Assembly (NCBI RefSeq): GCF_027604915.1
Contig: NZ_JAJAQC010000041.1
Coordinates: 1-64,000 of the forward strand
Origin: Streptomonospora mangrovi
GTDB lineage: Bacteria > Actinomycetota > Actinomycetes > Streptosporangiales > Streptosporangiaceae
Reading direction: 5' to 3'
Length of the DNA stretch: 64,000 nt
Shown one piece after another: positions 33,065-43,237 of the stretch (position 1 is its first letter; each line of letters opens with the position of its first letter). Both the position numbers and the translations under genes were made by a program. A model generated the notes under the pieces. The model did not search any database. It saw only the letters and a program-made list of their open reading frames with translations, and was not told the DNA's origin.

Positions 33065-35359
33065 TCAGTTGAACTCGCGCACGCAGCTCGCCTGGCTGGT
33101 GGTGCCGCTCTCGGCCGCCGTGCCGTCGGCGCCCAGCGCCGTCACCGTGAACGAGTAGCAGCGCCCGGCGCCGCGCGGCTGGTAGGTGTGGGAGGTCCCG
33201 GTGGCGGTGGCCTCCTGGAGGGCGGCGGCGCCGTCGCCGCCCGGGACGACGCGGTACTCCGCCGCGCCCTCGACCGCGTCCCAGGACACGGTCACCGTGT
33301 CGCCCGACGCCTGCCAGCTCACGCTCGCGGGAGCGCCCAACTGCTGCTGGGGCATGGTGATCTCCTGGCTGGAGGCGGGCTCCCCGCTGACACCGCCCTC
33401 GGCGCGCGCCACCACGGTGAAGGTGTAGGACCCGCCGGGCTCCAGCCCGGTGATCTCGGCGGAGGCGCTGTTGGTGGTGCGCGGCGCGGGCACCGCCGAG
33501 CCCGAACCCGACGACGCCGTCACCTGGTAGTCGGCGGCGCCCTCCACGGCGTCCCACGACACGGTCGCGGTGTCGCTGCCGGTGGCCTCGGCCGTGACGT
33601 TGGCCGGTGCGCCCGGCGCCTCGGGGCCGGGGGTGACCTCCTGGGTCTGGGCGGCCGGGCCGGTGCCGTACCGGTTGACCGCGCGAACCCGGAAGCGGTA
33701 GGCGGTGCCGTTGGTCAGCTCGGTGATCTCGGCGCTCAGCTCCGATCCGCCGACCGTGCGGCTGCCGCCCTCCCAGGTGATCTCGTAGGACTCCACGGGG
33801 GCGTCCGGGGAGTACGCCTCGGGCCAGGACAGGGTCACGCTGCCGTCGCCGGCGGTGGCCGAGACGGGCGTGGGCGCGCCGGGGGCGTCGGTGCTCTCGG
33901 GTTCGTCGGTCTCGTCGCCGCCGCGACCGCCGCCGCCGTCGCCCTCGTCCTCGTCGTCGTCGCCGGCCGGCGGGTTCGTGGGCGTCTCGGACTCCTGCCC
34001 GGTGCCGGGTCGGGGCGTGGGCGCCTCGCCGCCGCCGGGCTGCTCGGTGCTGGGCACCCCGCCGGGCTGGGGCGGCGCCTGGGTGGCGGGCAGGCCGCCG
34101 GGGGGCTGGGTCTGCGGCGGCGCGCTGGGCTCGGGGGTGCCCGAGGCGGGCGCGCCCCCGCCCCTGCCCTCGCCGTCGCCGGGCGGGGGGTCGGTCTTGT
34201 CGACCAGGTTGGCCTGGCCGGAGGGGTCGACCACCGCGGCCACACCGGTGTCGGGCGAGTTGATGAACAGGTGGCCCTCGCGGGCCTCCAGCTCGATCGG
34301 GCCCTTGGCACCGGGCAGGCTGATGGGGTTCAGCTCGGTGCCGTCGGCCTGGAAGACGCGCACCCGGCCGTCGTCGGCGAAGGGGACGTAGACGCGGCCC
34401 TCGTAGGCCACGGCCGTGCCCGCGCCGTCGGGGTCGATCGCGAAGGAGGCGACCTCGGCGGAGCCGGCGGGGTCGGACACGGTGACCACCCGCCCCTTGC
34501 CGGGGACGGTGACGGCGGCGAGGTCGCCGCGGGTGCGCGGCGGCATGTCGGCGTCCTTGAGCTTGACCGGGGCGTCGAGGACGCGCGCGTCGCCGGCGCC
34601 GTCCACGGCCACGATGCGGTCGCCGCCGCGGTCCACCGCCAGGGCGCCCTCGTCCAGGACGGTCAGGCCCAGGTCGGCGCCGGGGTCGGACACCGAGACG
34701 GTCCGGGCGATGGCGGCGTCCTTGCCCTCCACGCGCACGCCCACGGCGGTGCCCTGGGTGGGCACGCCCAGCCACAGGGTGTCGGAGTTGTCGAACGCGC
34801 CGCCGACCAGGGGCCCGGGGATCTCCAGGGAGGCGCCGGTGGGCTGGAGGGTGGCGGGGTCCACGGCCTTGATCTCGCCGCCGAGCCGGTCGATGACCAC
34901 GGCGGTGTGCTTGCCCAGCACCACGCCGAAGTCGCCGCTGCGGCCCAGGTCCAGGGCTCCGGAGAAACCCATCTCGCGCAGGTCCACCGAGGTGACCTTG
35001 CCGGTGGCGGGGTCGTGCAGCAGGAGGTACTCGTCGTTCTGGGTGACCTCGACGGCGCCGCCCTTGGAGTCGGGCAGGGAGGTCACCAGGTCGACCTCGG
35101 CGTTGTTGCCGTTGACGCGGGCGAGTTCGCCGGCCGGGCTGTTCCACAGCCACGCGGCGCCGTCGGACATCTCGTCGGCGCGGCCCATGGCGCCCAGGCC
35201 GAACGCGGTGCTGATGAGGGCGGTGGCCAGCACGACGATGGTCAGGCCGGCGGCGCCCGAGCGGGTGCGCCGGCCCAGCGCGGCCAGGCGGCCGCGCAGG
35301 TCGGTGCGCCCCGGGGGCGGAGGGGGTGTCGCGGCGGGACCGGTCGGCTGGTCCACCAT
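33065..35359 (-). CDS. Membrane-anchored beta-propeller-like protein with three FN3 domains
   Basis: A 764-residue protein. After a Pro-rich N-terminus, one helix (about residues 38-60) places the rest outside. Residues about 80-370 are repetitive beta-strand units with Asp-Gly turns and propeller character. Residues about 370-480 are a Pro/Gly/acidic linker. Three fibronectin type III domains follow (about 485-575, 578-670, 675-764), each with the typical TVSWDAVEGAA or VTLSWPEAYS strand and a Y-x-F-x-V strand. ATG 35359 is the first Met close to the helix; the ribosome site is weak. Likely cell-surface; ligand unknown. Confidence 0.85.
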   Translation of the reverse strand: MVDQPTGPAATPPPPPGRTDLRGRLAALGRRTRSGAAGLTIVVLATALISTAFGLGAMGRADEMSDGAAWLWNSPAGELARVNGNNAEVDLVTSLPDSKGGAVEVTQNDEYLLLHDPATGKVTSVDLREMGFSGALDLGRSGDFGVVLGKHTAVVIDRLGGEIKAVDPATLQPTGASLEIPGPLVGGAFDNSDTLWLGVPTQGTAVGVRVEGKDAAIARTVSVSDPGADLGLTVLDEGALAVDRGGDRIVAVDGAGDARVLDAPVKLKDADMPPRTRGDLAAVTVPGKGRVVTVSDPAGSAEVASFAIDPDGAGTAVAYEGRVYVPFADDGRVRVFQADGTELNPISLPGAKGPIELEAREGHLFINSPDTGVAAVVDPSGQANLVDKTDPPPGDGEGRGGGAPASGTPEPSAPPQTQPPGGLPATQAPPQPGGVPSTEQPGGGEAPTPRPGTGQESETPTNPPAGDDDEDEGDGGGGRGGDETDEPESTDAPGAPTPVSATAGDGSVTLSWPEAYSPDAPVESYEITWEGGSRTVGGSELSAEITELTNGTAYRFRVRAVNRYGTGPAAQTQEVTPGPEAPGAPANVTAEATGSDTATVSWDAVEGAADYQVTASSGSGSAVPAPRTTNSASAEITGLEPGGSYTFTVVARAEGGVSGEPASSQEITMPQQQLGAPASVSWQASGDTVTVSWDAVEGAAEYRVVPGGDGAAALQEATATGTSHTYQPRGAGRCYSFTVTALGADGTAAESGTTSQASCVREFN

Positions 35360-35692
35360 TCCAGTCTCACTTTCGCGTTCGCGAGCGGCGGGGAGGGGCC
35401 GCGTCCGCCGGGCGTCGAAGGGTGCTCGCCGGGGCGCAGGGGTGGGCACCGGGGGGATGCGGCGCCGTCAGAGGCGGAGGGGCACCGGATTGGGCATGGT
35501 GTAGCAAAGCAGAATGCGACAAGCCAGTCAATGCGGCAACGGATCGCCCGAAACGTCGGCGCCTCGGCGGATCGGCGGCGGAATCGCACATCAGGCCCGA
35601 CCGGAACGGGGCCGGCCGCGCCGCCCGCGCGGCGCCCCGGCGGCGGGGTCCCCGGCGGTGCGGCGCCCGGCGCGCGCCGGGCGCCCGAGGCG
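35360..35692. other. Intergenic region upstream of the FN3 gene
   Basis: 333 bp. The central part (about 35490-35600) is less GC-rich than its surroundings and probably carries the leftward promoter of the FN3 protein. No other feature is recognised. Confidence 0.4.
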
Positions 35693-37459
<1,767 letters not shown>

Positions 37460-37501
37460 GCCGCCGTTCCTACCCCGCCGGGCGGCGGCTCACGCGCGGG
37501 T

Positions 37502-38398
37502 TCAGCCGTGGCGGGGGCGGTGCACGGAGACCGCGAAGGAGGCGGTGGTCTCGACGGGGGCGGACAGGGCGGCGAGCCGGGCGCCGAGGCCGCCCGCGTC
37601 CAGGTGGCGGGCGCTGGGGCCCATGGCCACCAGGGCGCGCGCCTCCTCGGGGGCCAGGCGCAGGCCGACCTCCAGTTCCTCCCGGTGGACGCGGGTGAAG
37701 TGGCCGGCCAGGCCCTCCTCCAGCCGCTCCTCCTTGCGGGCGTCGACGCTGACCAGGTCCAGCGCGGAGACGAGTTCGGCGAGGTGGCGGGCGGTGGGGG
37801 TGACCACGATCAGCGCGCCGGAGGGGTCGAGCACGCGGTGGAACTCGGCCGGCCGGCGGGGCGCGAACACGTTGAGCAGCAGCGCGGCACCGCCCGGGCG
37901 CAGCGGCAGGCCGCGCCAGGTGTCGCAGGCGGCGGCGCCGGCCCGGGGGTGGGCGCGGGCGGCGCGGCGCAGCGCGAACTTGGAGACGTCCAGCGCCAGG
38001 CCGGCGGCCCGCGGCAGCGCGTCGAGGACGGCGCGCAGGTAGTAGCCGGTGCCCGCGCCGGCGTCGGCGACGACCCCCTCGCCGGATGGCCCGTGGTCGG
38101 CGGCGAGACCGGCCAGCCGCTCGGCCAGGGGCGCGTAGTGCCCGGCCTCCTGGAACTCCTGGCGGGCGCGCACCATCTCCTTGGTGTCGCCGGTGGTGGC
38201 CGGCCGATGCCCGGTGAGCAGCCCGGCGTACCCCTCCTTGGCCACGTCGAACCGGTGTCCGTGCGCGCACCCCAGTCCCCGGCCGTCAACCGCCAGCCCC
38301 GTACCGCACACGGGGCAGGCCAGCGCGGCGAGCACGGCCGCGGGCATCCGCAACCGCGACACGGGGGCAGCGGCGGGCAGTCCGTCAGCGGAGGTCAT
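37502..38398 (-). CDS. RlmA-type 23S rRNA (guanine-N1)-methyltransferase
   Basis: A 298-residue SAM-dependent methyltransferase. A zinc ribbon is formed by CPVCGTGL near 28 and CAHGHRFD near 44; the SAM motif is VADAGAGTGYYLRAV near 109, with LLLNVFAPRRPAEFHRVL near 173. This arrangement is that of RlmA(I/II), methylating G745 or G748 in helix 35 of 23S rRNA; the RlmA(II)/TlrB branch of Gram-positives contributes to tylosin-type macrolide resistance. Whether it acts at 745 or 748 cannot be decided by eye. A TAGGCT -10 lies ten bases before the ATG. Confidence 0.88.
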   Translation of the reverse strand: MTSADGLPAAAPVSRLRMPAAVLAALACPVCGTGLAVDGRGLGCAHGHRFDVAKEGYAGLLTGHRPATTGDTKEMVRARQEFQEAGHYAPLAERLAGLAADHGPSGEGVVADAGAGTGYYLRAVLDALPRAAGLALDVSKFALRRAARAHPRAGAAACDTWRGLPLRPGGAALLLNVFAPRRPAEFHRVLDPSGALIVVTPTARHLAELVSALDLVSVDARKEERLEEGLAGHFTRVHREELEVGLRLAPEEARALVAMGPSARHLDAGGLGARLAALSAPVETTASFAVSVHRPRHG

Positions 38399-38479
38399 GG
38401 CGCCTCACAGCCTAGGCCCTTTCGCGGGAGGTGGGCCGTCGGGGCCGGTGCGCACGAGTGTCCAAGGCCTCTGGTCGGT

Positions 38480-38722
38480 ACTTCGCACGCCCGGCCAGTG
38501 ACGAAGCACACATATCGGCATCCCTTGGCCTACACGACCACCAATTGATCTTCAAAAACACACATAAACGCCCTTTCGGCACCACAGGAAACAGAACATG
38601 ATTTCATTTCAGATAATCACCATGCGATTCACATACAATAGGGATAACGCCCGCTCATGGGATCACACGGATGCATGTAATACTCGTTTTCCCCATTCAC
38701 GACTCTTTGCCTCGGGGTAACG
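38480..38722. other. AT-rich island upstream of the membrane protein gene
   Basis: This stretch is strikingly AT-rich against the approximately 74% GC background, with runs such as CAAAAACACACATAAA. It contains a good -10-like TACAAT at 38634-38639 on the plus strand, but no convincing -35. It marks the start of a segment inserted between treZ/rlmA and treY. Confidence 0.6.
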
Positions 38723-39505
38723 ATGCAACGTCGCTTCTCAGCCCTTTCTCTGGCCGTGTACGCCCTTGGCGGCACCAGCGTCCTGGCCGTCGTGTTCGCC
38801 TTGGCGTGGGCCGCCTTGACCGATGGAATGGAACTCGCCGGCCACCTCGCGTCGGTTGTCGGCGCTCTGACAGCGGTGGCCGCCTTCTTCGGGCAACTCG
38901 CGCGCAAGCGCTGCGGTGAGTCCTCTGCCGGCGGCGCCGCCGCGCCCGCCGCGGCCCCCGCTGCGGACGCCGTTGTCCCCCCGGGCGGGCAGCGCGCCGG
39001 CCGCGACAACTACAGCGGCTCCCGCGTCAGCCACAACTCCGGCCTGGTGGTCTTCGGAGTGGTCGCCGTGGTGGCCCTCGCCGTCGTGGGGGTGAACGTC
39101 CTTCCCGCCGAGGGTGACGGGCTCACCACGTGCGAACGGCCCGCGCCGCTGGACGGGAACACGCTCCGAACCCGTATGGCCACGGTCGTCTACACCGAAG
39201 GGCTGGGTTTCATGACCCGTTGCGGCCCGGGAACAGAGTTCGCCGCGGGCGCGGCCCAGGACCTTTTCGACGGTGTTCACGTGTCCATCGTCTGCCAGGA
39301 GCCCGACGGGCTTCTCGTCGCCGATCCGGAGAACGCCGCGTTCCCCGAAAACTATCCGCGGGAGTCCACGGTGTGGTTCCTGCTCAACGACGGCCGGTGG
39401 ATCTCGGAACTGTATGTGAACACGCCGAAAGGCCGGGAAACCGGATCATCCGGCAGTGTCCCGGTGTGCGACGGCAACGTGGACTATGCGACGACTCCGG
39501 CCTAG
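38723..39505 (+). CDS. Two-TM membrane protein with an external SH3-like domain
   Basis: A 260-residue protein. TM1 spans about residues 8-33 and a second hydrophobic stretch about 43-60; an Ala/Pro-rich linker follows, then another strong helix at about 107-127 (VVFGVVAVVALAVVGVNVL). The C-terminal 120 residues contain four cysteines (TTCERP, TRCGPG, IVCQEP, PVCDGN) and GFMTRCGPGTEF with VHVSIVCQEPDG, like a bacterial SH3 domain stabilised by disulfides. The gene runs opposite to its neighbours and lies in a lower-GC segment, which suggests acquisition. Function unknown. Confidence 0.75.
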   Translation: MQRRFSALSLAVYALGGTSVLAVVFALAWAALTDGMELAGHLASVVGALTAVAAFFGQLARKRCGESSAGGAAAPAAAPAADAVVPPGGQRAGRDNYSGSRVSHNSGLVVFGVVAVVALAVVGVNVLPAEGDGLTTCERPAPLDGNTLRTRMATVVYTEGLGFMTRCGPGTEFAAGAAQDLFDGVHVSIVCQEPDGLLVADPENAAFPENYPRESTVWFLLNDGRWISELYVNTPKGRETGSSGSVPVCDGNVDYATTPA

Positions 39506-39509
39506 AGCC

Positions 39510-39532
39510 GCGGTGGGCCCACGGCCCGCCGC
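39510..39532. terminator. Hairpin between convergent membrane-protein gene and treY
   Basis: GCGGTGGGCC and GGCCCGCCGC pair over 10 bp, with one G-T wobble and a 3-nt loop, four bases past the upstream stop codon. Confidence 0.6.
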
Positions 39533-39538
39533 GCACGG

Positions 39539-41866
39539 CTAGCGACGCACCAAAAGGGCCACCGGATAGCGGGTGAGCAGGGTGGACAGCGGGGCGGTGG
39601 TGAAGCCGTCGGTGCGTTCGGGGGGCAGGACCTGGCCGGTGAGCAGGTCGGTCCAGGTGCCCGGGCCCGAGGGCAGGGGCAGGACGGTGTCGCGCCACCC
39701 GCCCGACCGGGCCAGGCCCAGCGGGAGCCGGGTGGCCACGGCCGCGACGTCGCGCCGGGGGCCGCGCGCGAACGCCACGGCGTGGGCGGCGGCCGGGCCG
39801 CTGGGCTCCAGCGGGAGGTAGCCGCGCAGGTCGCGGTCGCGGCGCAGCAGCAGCGCCTGGCGCACCACGTGCAGCTTGGCCTCGCCGGTGGCGTCGACCT
39901 CGGGCAGGTGGCCGCGCTCCAGACGCTCCAGCAGGCACTCGCGCAGGGTGAAGTCGACGGGGCGGCGATTGTCGGGGTCCACGAGCGAGAGGTCCCACAG
40001 CTCGGTGCCCTGGTAGACGTCGGGCACCCCCGGGCCGAGGAGCTGGAGCAGCTTCTGGCCCAATGCGTTGCTCCACCCGGCCGGGCGCACCCGGGCCACG
40101 AACGCCGCGACGTCGGCGCACAGGTCGTCGTCGGACAGGACGCGTTCGGGCCAGGCCGCGACCTCGGCGTCGAACTCGGGGTCGGGGTCCAGCCAGGACG
40201 TGCGGACCTTCTGCTCGTGGGCGGCCTTGAGCAGGTAGTCGCGCAGCCGGTCGGCGCTGATGGGCCAGGTGCCCACGAGGGTCTGCCAGGCCAGCAGGTC
40301 CAGGGCGGGGTCGGGCAGGGCGCGGCGGCCGCGCCAGCGGCGCACGGCGGCGGCGAACTCCTCGGGGACCTCGCTGAGGACGGCCAGGCGGGCGCGGACG
40401 TCCTCGGAGCGCTTAGTGTCGTGGGTGGACAGCGTGGTCATGGTCTGCGGCCAGGCGGACTCGCGGCGGGCCAAGGCGGCGTGGAACTCGGCCACGGGCA
40501 CGCCGAAGCGGGCGGGGTCGCCGCCGACCTCGTTGAGGGCGACCATGCGGGTGGCCCGGTAGAAGGCGGTGTCCTCGGTGCCCTTGGCCATGACCATGCC
40601 GCTGGTCTGCTGCACGCGCAGGGCGAGTTCGCCGTGCGGTTCGGCGCGCACGCGGGTGTCGATCTCCGCCAGCAGGTCGGCCAGGTCGGGGCGGGCGGCG
40701 CGGGCCTGCGCGAGGGCGGTGTCCCAGGCGTCCCGGCCCTCGGGCAGGTAGCTGCGGTAGGCGGGGAAGGACGCCAGGAGTTCGGCGACGGCGTCCTCGG
40801 CGCGGCCGGGGTCGGGGTGCTCCAGCAGCGCGGCGATGCGCACGACCTCGGGGTGCAGCAGCTCGCGCGCGGCCATGCGGCGGCCCTCGGCCTTGGCGGC
40901 GGCGTGGTCGGTGGGCACGCCCAGTTCCTCGGCCGCGGCGGTCAGGCCGGGCTCGCCGGCGGGGTCCACGAACACGCCGCAGACCTCGCGCAGGGCGTCG
41001 TAGCCGGTGGTCCCGGCGACCGGCCAGGACGCGGGCAGCTCCTCGCCGGGTTCGAGGATCTTCTCGGCCACGATCCACCCGGCGAAGTGCTCGCGCAGCC
41101 GCCGCAGGTAGCCGCCGGGGTCGGCGAGGCCGTCGGGGTGGTCCACGCGCAGGCCGTCGAGTTCGCCGCGCTCGGCCCAGCGCAGGATCTCGGCGTGGCC
41201 GGCGGCGAACACGTCGGGGTCCTCCATGCGGACGGCGGCCAGCCCGGTGATGTCGAAGAAGCGGCGGTAGTCCAGCCGGGTGCGGGCGCGCCGCCAGGAC
41301 ACCAGGCGGTAGTGCTGGCGCGCGTGGACGTCGGCGGGGTTGTCGCCGGCCTGGTGGGTGCCCGGGGCCAGCGGGAAGCGGTGGTCCTCGTAGGTGAGGC
41401 AGCCGTCGGCGATTCCCAGCTTGGCCAGGGCGGCGGCGCCGTCGTCGCCGTCGTCGGCCAGGACCGGCAGCTCCAGGACGTCCTGGGACCAGTCGATGTC
41501 GAAGCAGCGGGCGTGGGCGGACTCGCGGCCGTGGCGCAGGACGTCCCACCACCAGGGGTTGGCCGCCGGGGCGGCCACCGACATGTGGTTGGGGACGATG
41601 TCGACCACCACGCCCATGCCGTGCTCGCGCAGCCGCTCGACCAGGGCGCGCCGGGCGGGGTCGCCGCCCAGGGCGGGCGCGACCTCGGTGGGGTCGACCA
41701 CGTCGTAGCCGTGCTCGGAGCCGGGCGCGGCGGTGAGGATCGGCGACAGGTAGGCGGTGTCGACGCCGAGGCGGTGCAGGTAGCCGACGAGGTCGGCGGC
41801 CCGGGTGAGGGTGAGGGCGGGACCGAGTTGGAGCCGGTAGGTGGAGGACGGGGTTTTGGGACGCAC
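39539..41866 (-). CDS. treY: Malto-oligosyltrehalose synthase
   Basis: A 775-residue GH13 family 26 enzyme that converts the reducing-end glucose of a maltodextrin into a terminal trehalose. Visible motifs are STYRLQLGPALTLTRAADLV at residue 8, VVDIVPNHMSVAAP near 89, the catalytic Asp in LDGLRVDHPDGLADPGGYL near 238 (in short, GLRVDHPDGLADPGG), IVAEKILEPGEELP near 262 and TMTTLSTHDTKRSEDVRARL near 475. Length is normal. The start is GTG 41866. Together with TreZ it makes trehalose from glycogen-like glucans; no TreX debranching gene is in the window. Confidence 0.95.
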   Translation of the reverse strand: MRPKTPSSTYRLQLGPALTLTRAADLVGYLHRLGVDTAYLSPILTAAPGSEHGYDVVDPTEVAPALGGDPARRALVERLREHGMGVVVDIVPNHMSVAAPAANPWWWDVLRHGRESAHARCFDIDWSQDVLELPVLADDGDDGAAALAKLGIADGCLTYEDHRFPLAPGTHQAGDNPADVHARQHYRLVSWRRARTRLDYRRFFDITGLAAVRMEDPDVFAAGHAEILRWAERGELDGLRVDHPDGLADPGGYLRRLREHFAGWIVAEKILEPGEELPASWPVAGTTGYDALREVCGVFVDPAGEPGLTAAAEELGVPTDHAAAKAEGRRMAARELLHPEVVRIAALLEHPDPGRAEDAVAELLASFPAYRSYLPEGRDAWDTALAQARAARPDLADLLAEIDTRVRAEPHGELALRVQQTSGMVMAKGTEDTAFYRATRMVALNEVGGDPARFGVPVAEFHAALARRESAWPQTMTTLSTHDTKRSEDVRARLAVLSEVPEEFAAAVRRWRGRRALPDPALDLLAWQTLVGTWPISADRLRDYLLKAAHEQKVRTSWLDPDPEFDAEVAAWPERVLSDDDLCADVAAFVARVRPAGWSNALGQKLLQLLGPGVPDVYQGTELWDLSLVDPDNRRPVDFTLRECLLERLERGHLPEVDATGEAKLHVVRQALLLRRDRDLRGYLPLEPSGPAAAHAVAFARGPRRDVAAVATRLPLGLARSGGWRDTVLPLPSGPGTWTDLLTGQVLPPERTDGFTTAPLSTLLTRYPVALLVRR

Positions 41867-42033
41867 GTTGGATCTTGTGCCCGTGCCGGGCGGCTTGAAC
41901 CGTGGATTCCGGCCCGGTCGGCGGCGGTGTGCGGTGGCGGTGTGCGGCGGGTCGCGGGGGCGGCGGCACTAGGATGCGTCTGCGCCGCAGGCGCCACCGC
42001 AGACCCGACCCGCAGCCAGAAAGGCCGCCCGCG

Positions 42034-42510
42034 ATGGCCGACTCCGCCACCCCCGCCGCCACCACCGTGCTGCTGCTCAACGGCCCCAACCTCAACCTGC
42101 TGGGCACACGCGACCCCGGCCAGTACGGCACCGAGACCCTGGCCGACATCGAGCGGCGGGTGCGGAGCCTGGGCGCGGAGCTGGGGGTCGCGGTGGAGTG
42201 CGCGCAGAGCAACCACGAGGGCGAACTGGTGGAGCACGTCCACCGCGCGCGCGAGATGGACGGGATTGTGCTGAACCCGGGGGCCTTCGCCCACTACAGC
42301 ATCGCCCTGCGCGACGCGATCGACGCCGTGGACACCCCGTGCGTGGAGGTGCACATCTCCAACGTCTACGCCCGCGAGCCGTTCCGCCACACCTCGGTGA
42401 CGGCCCCGGTGGCGGCGGGCTACATCGCCGGCTGCGGCCCCTTCGGCTACGAACTGGCCCTGCGCGCGGTCCTGTCCCGCATCGAGGAACGCCGCACCGC
42501 ACGCGGCTGA
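42034..42510 (+). CDS. aroQ: Type II 3-dehydroquinate dehydratase
   Basis: A 158-residue enzyme of the shikimate pathway that dehydrates 3-dehydroquinate to 3-dehydroshikimate. Family hallmarks: LLNGPNLNLLGTRDPGQYG near residue 14 (with the catalytic Tyr), CAQSNHEGELVEHVH near 62, NPGAFAHYSIALRDAI near 84 and VEVHISNVYAREPFRHTSVT near 105. It stands alone, away from other aro genes. A TAGGAT -10 lies about 60 bp upstream (near 41969). A repeat-extended terminator follows. Confidence 0.95.
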   Translation: MADSATPAATTVLLLNGPNLNLLGTRDPGQYGTETLADIERRVRSLGAELGVAVECAQSNHEGELVEHVHRAREMDGIVLNPGAFAHYSIALRDAIDAVDTPCVEVHISNVYAREPFRHTSVTAPVAAGYIAGCGPFGYELALRAVLSRIEERRTARG

Positions 42511-42541
42511 CCCCCGGCCCGTCGGTCCGACGGGCCGGGGG
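42511..42541 (+). terminator. aroQ terminator
   Basis: Perfect 15-bp inverted repeat (42511-42525 with 42527-42541) directly after the aroQ stop. Its right arm is the first unit of the tandem repeat that follows. Confidence 0.8.
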
Positions 42542-42610
42542 TCGGACGGGCCGGGGGTCGGACGGGCCGGGGGTCGGACGGGCCGGGGGTCGGACGGGCC
42601 GGGGGTCAGC
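42531..42610 (+). repeat. 16-bp tandem repeat array, about five copies
   Basis: The unit CGGGCCGGGGGTCGGA is repeated without interruption (starts 42531, 42547, 42563, 42579 and 42595); the last copy is incomplete. There are no spacers. Each unit copies the 3' arm of the aroQ terminator stem, so slippage has amplified that arm. Confidence 0.9.
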
Positions 42611-42627
42611 CTGCGCCCGCCGCGGCC

Positions 42628-42834
42628 TCAGCGGTCGAGGCGGGGCCGCACGCGGGGCGGCCGCTCATCCGGCAGCGGCGTGAGGCGGTCGTTCTCGGCC
42701 AACGGGTTGCCGCACCAGCGGCAGCACTCCTCCGTATTGCCGTCCCGCTCGCAGAGTCGGCACGTCCACGCCTGCGGCGGCGCGGGAGGCCCGGCCGCTA
42801 CCGCAGACGGGTGACCTTCGTCGTTTCCTTCCAC
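42628..42834 (-). CDS. Small zinc-ribbon protein
   Basis: A 68-residue protein with a central treble-clef or RanBP-like zinc ribbon: WTCRLCERDGNTEECCRWCG near residues 22-41 gives two CxxC pairs. The tail is Pro/Arg-rich. GTG 42834 has GTGGAGG seven bases upstream, within the end of the preceding gene, which it overlaps by 37 bases. That supports translational coupling in a two-gene operon. Binding partner and function are unknown. Confidence 0.7.
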   Translation of the reverse strand: MEGNDEGHPSAVAAGPPAPPQAWTCRLCERDGNTEECCRWCGNPLAENDRLTPLPDERPPRVRPRLDR

Positions 42835-43094
42835 TGCGCGACCTCCACTCGGTTGGGCGGGTACTCAAGCATTCGCTCCATCTGCGAAGGATTGGGACTG
42901 GCGAGAGTGGGCGCCCAGTCCTTTCCCTCGGGCATCTTTTCCGGATCGAGGGTGGCGTAATAGGAGCCGCCGAACTCTCCGTTGTCCATACTCGGCCAGA
43001 CGTAATAGGCCGGATTGACCGCGTTGAGGTCGATAATCCGGATTGCCACGTCCGAGGGCAGCGCGGCGATGATGTGGTCGGGCGGCAGGCGCAT
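42798..43094 (-). CDS. Hypothetical protein divergent from the XRE regulator
   Basis: A 98-residue acidic-to-neutral soluble protein (MRLPPDHIIAALPSDVAIRI at the N-terminus, YYVWPSMDNGEFGGSYYATL in the middle). ATG 43094 is chosen because AGGAGA lies seven bases before it; the open frame upstream is not coding-like. No family recognised. Codon use is less GC-biased than the core genes, as in the neighbouring regulator and lasso genes, so it probably belongs to the same acquired island. Confidence 0.7.
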   Translation of the reverse strand: MRLPPDHIIAALPSDVAIRIIDLNAVNPAYYVWPSMDNGEFGGSYYATLDPEKMPEGKDWAPTLASPNPSQMERMLEYPPNRVEVAQWKETTKVTRLR

Positions 43095-43237
43095 GTCGTC
43101 TTCTCCTGTGTCGGGGAACGTCCAGCACCATCCAGGGTGGCGCTGCCAACCCGCCAGGAGAAGCGGGGTGGCATCGATGGGACCGGACTGGGGGAAGTAG
43201 CCCTCGGGTGCCAACGTCTTGTGCCATGCTCGCCAAC

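Noticed and set aside
42531-42610. CRISPR array or attachment site
   Set aside because: Tandem 16-mers without spacers, derived from a terminator arm; no cas or integrase genes.
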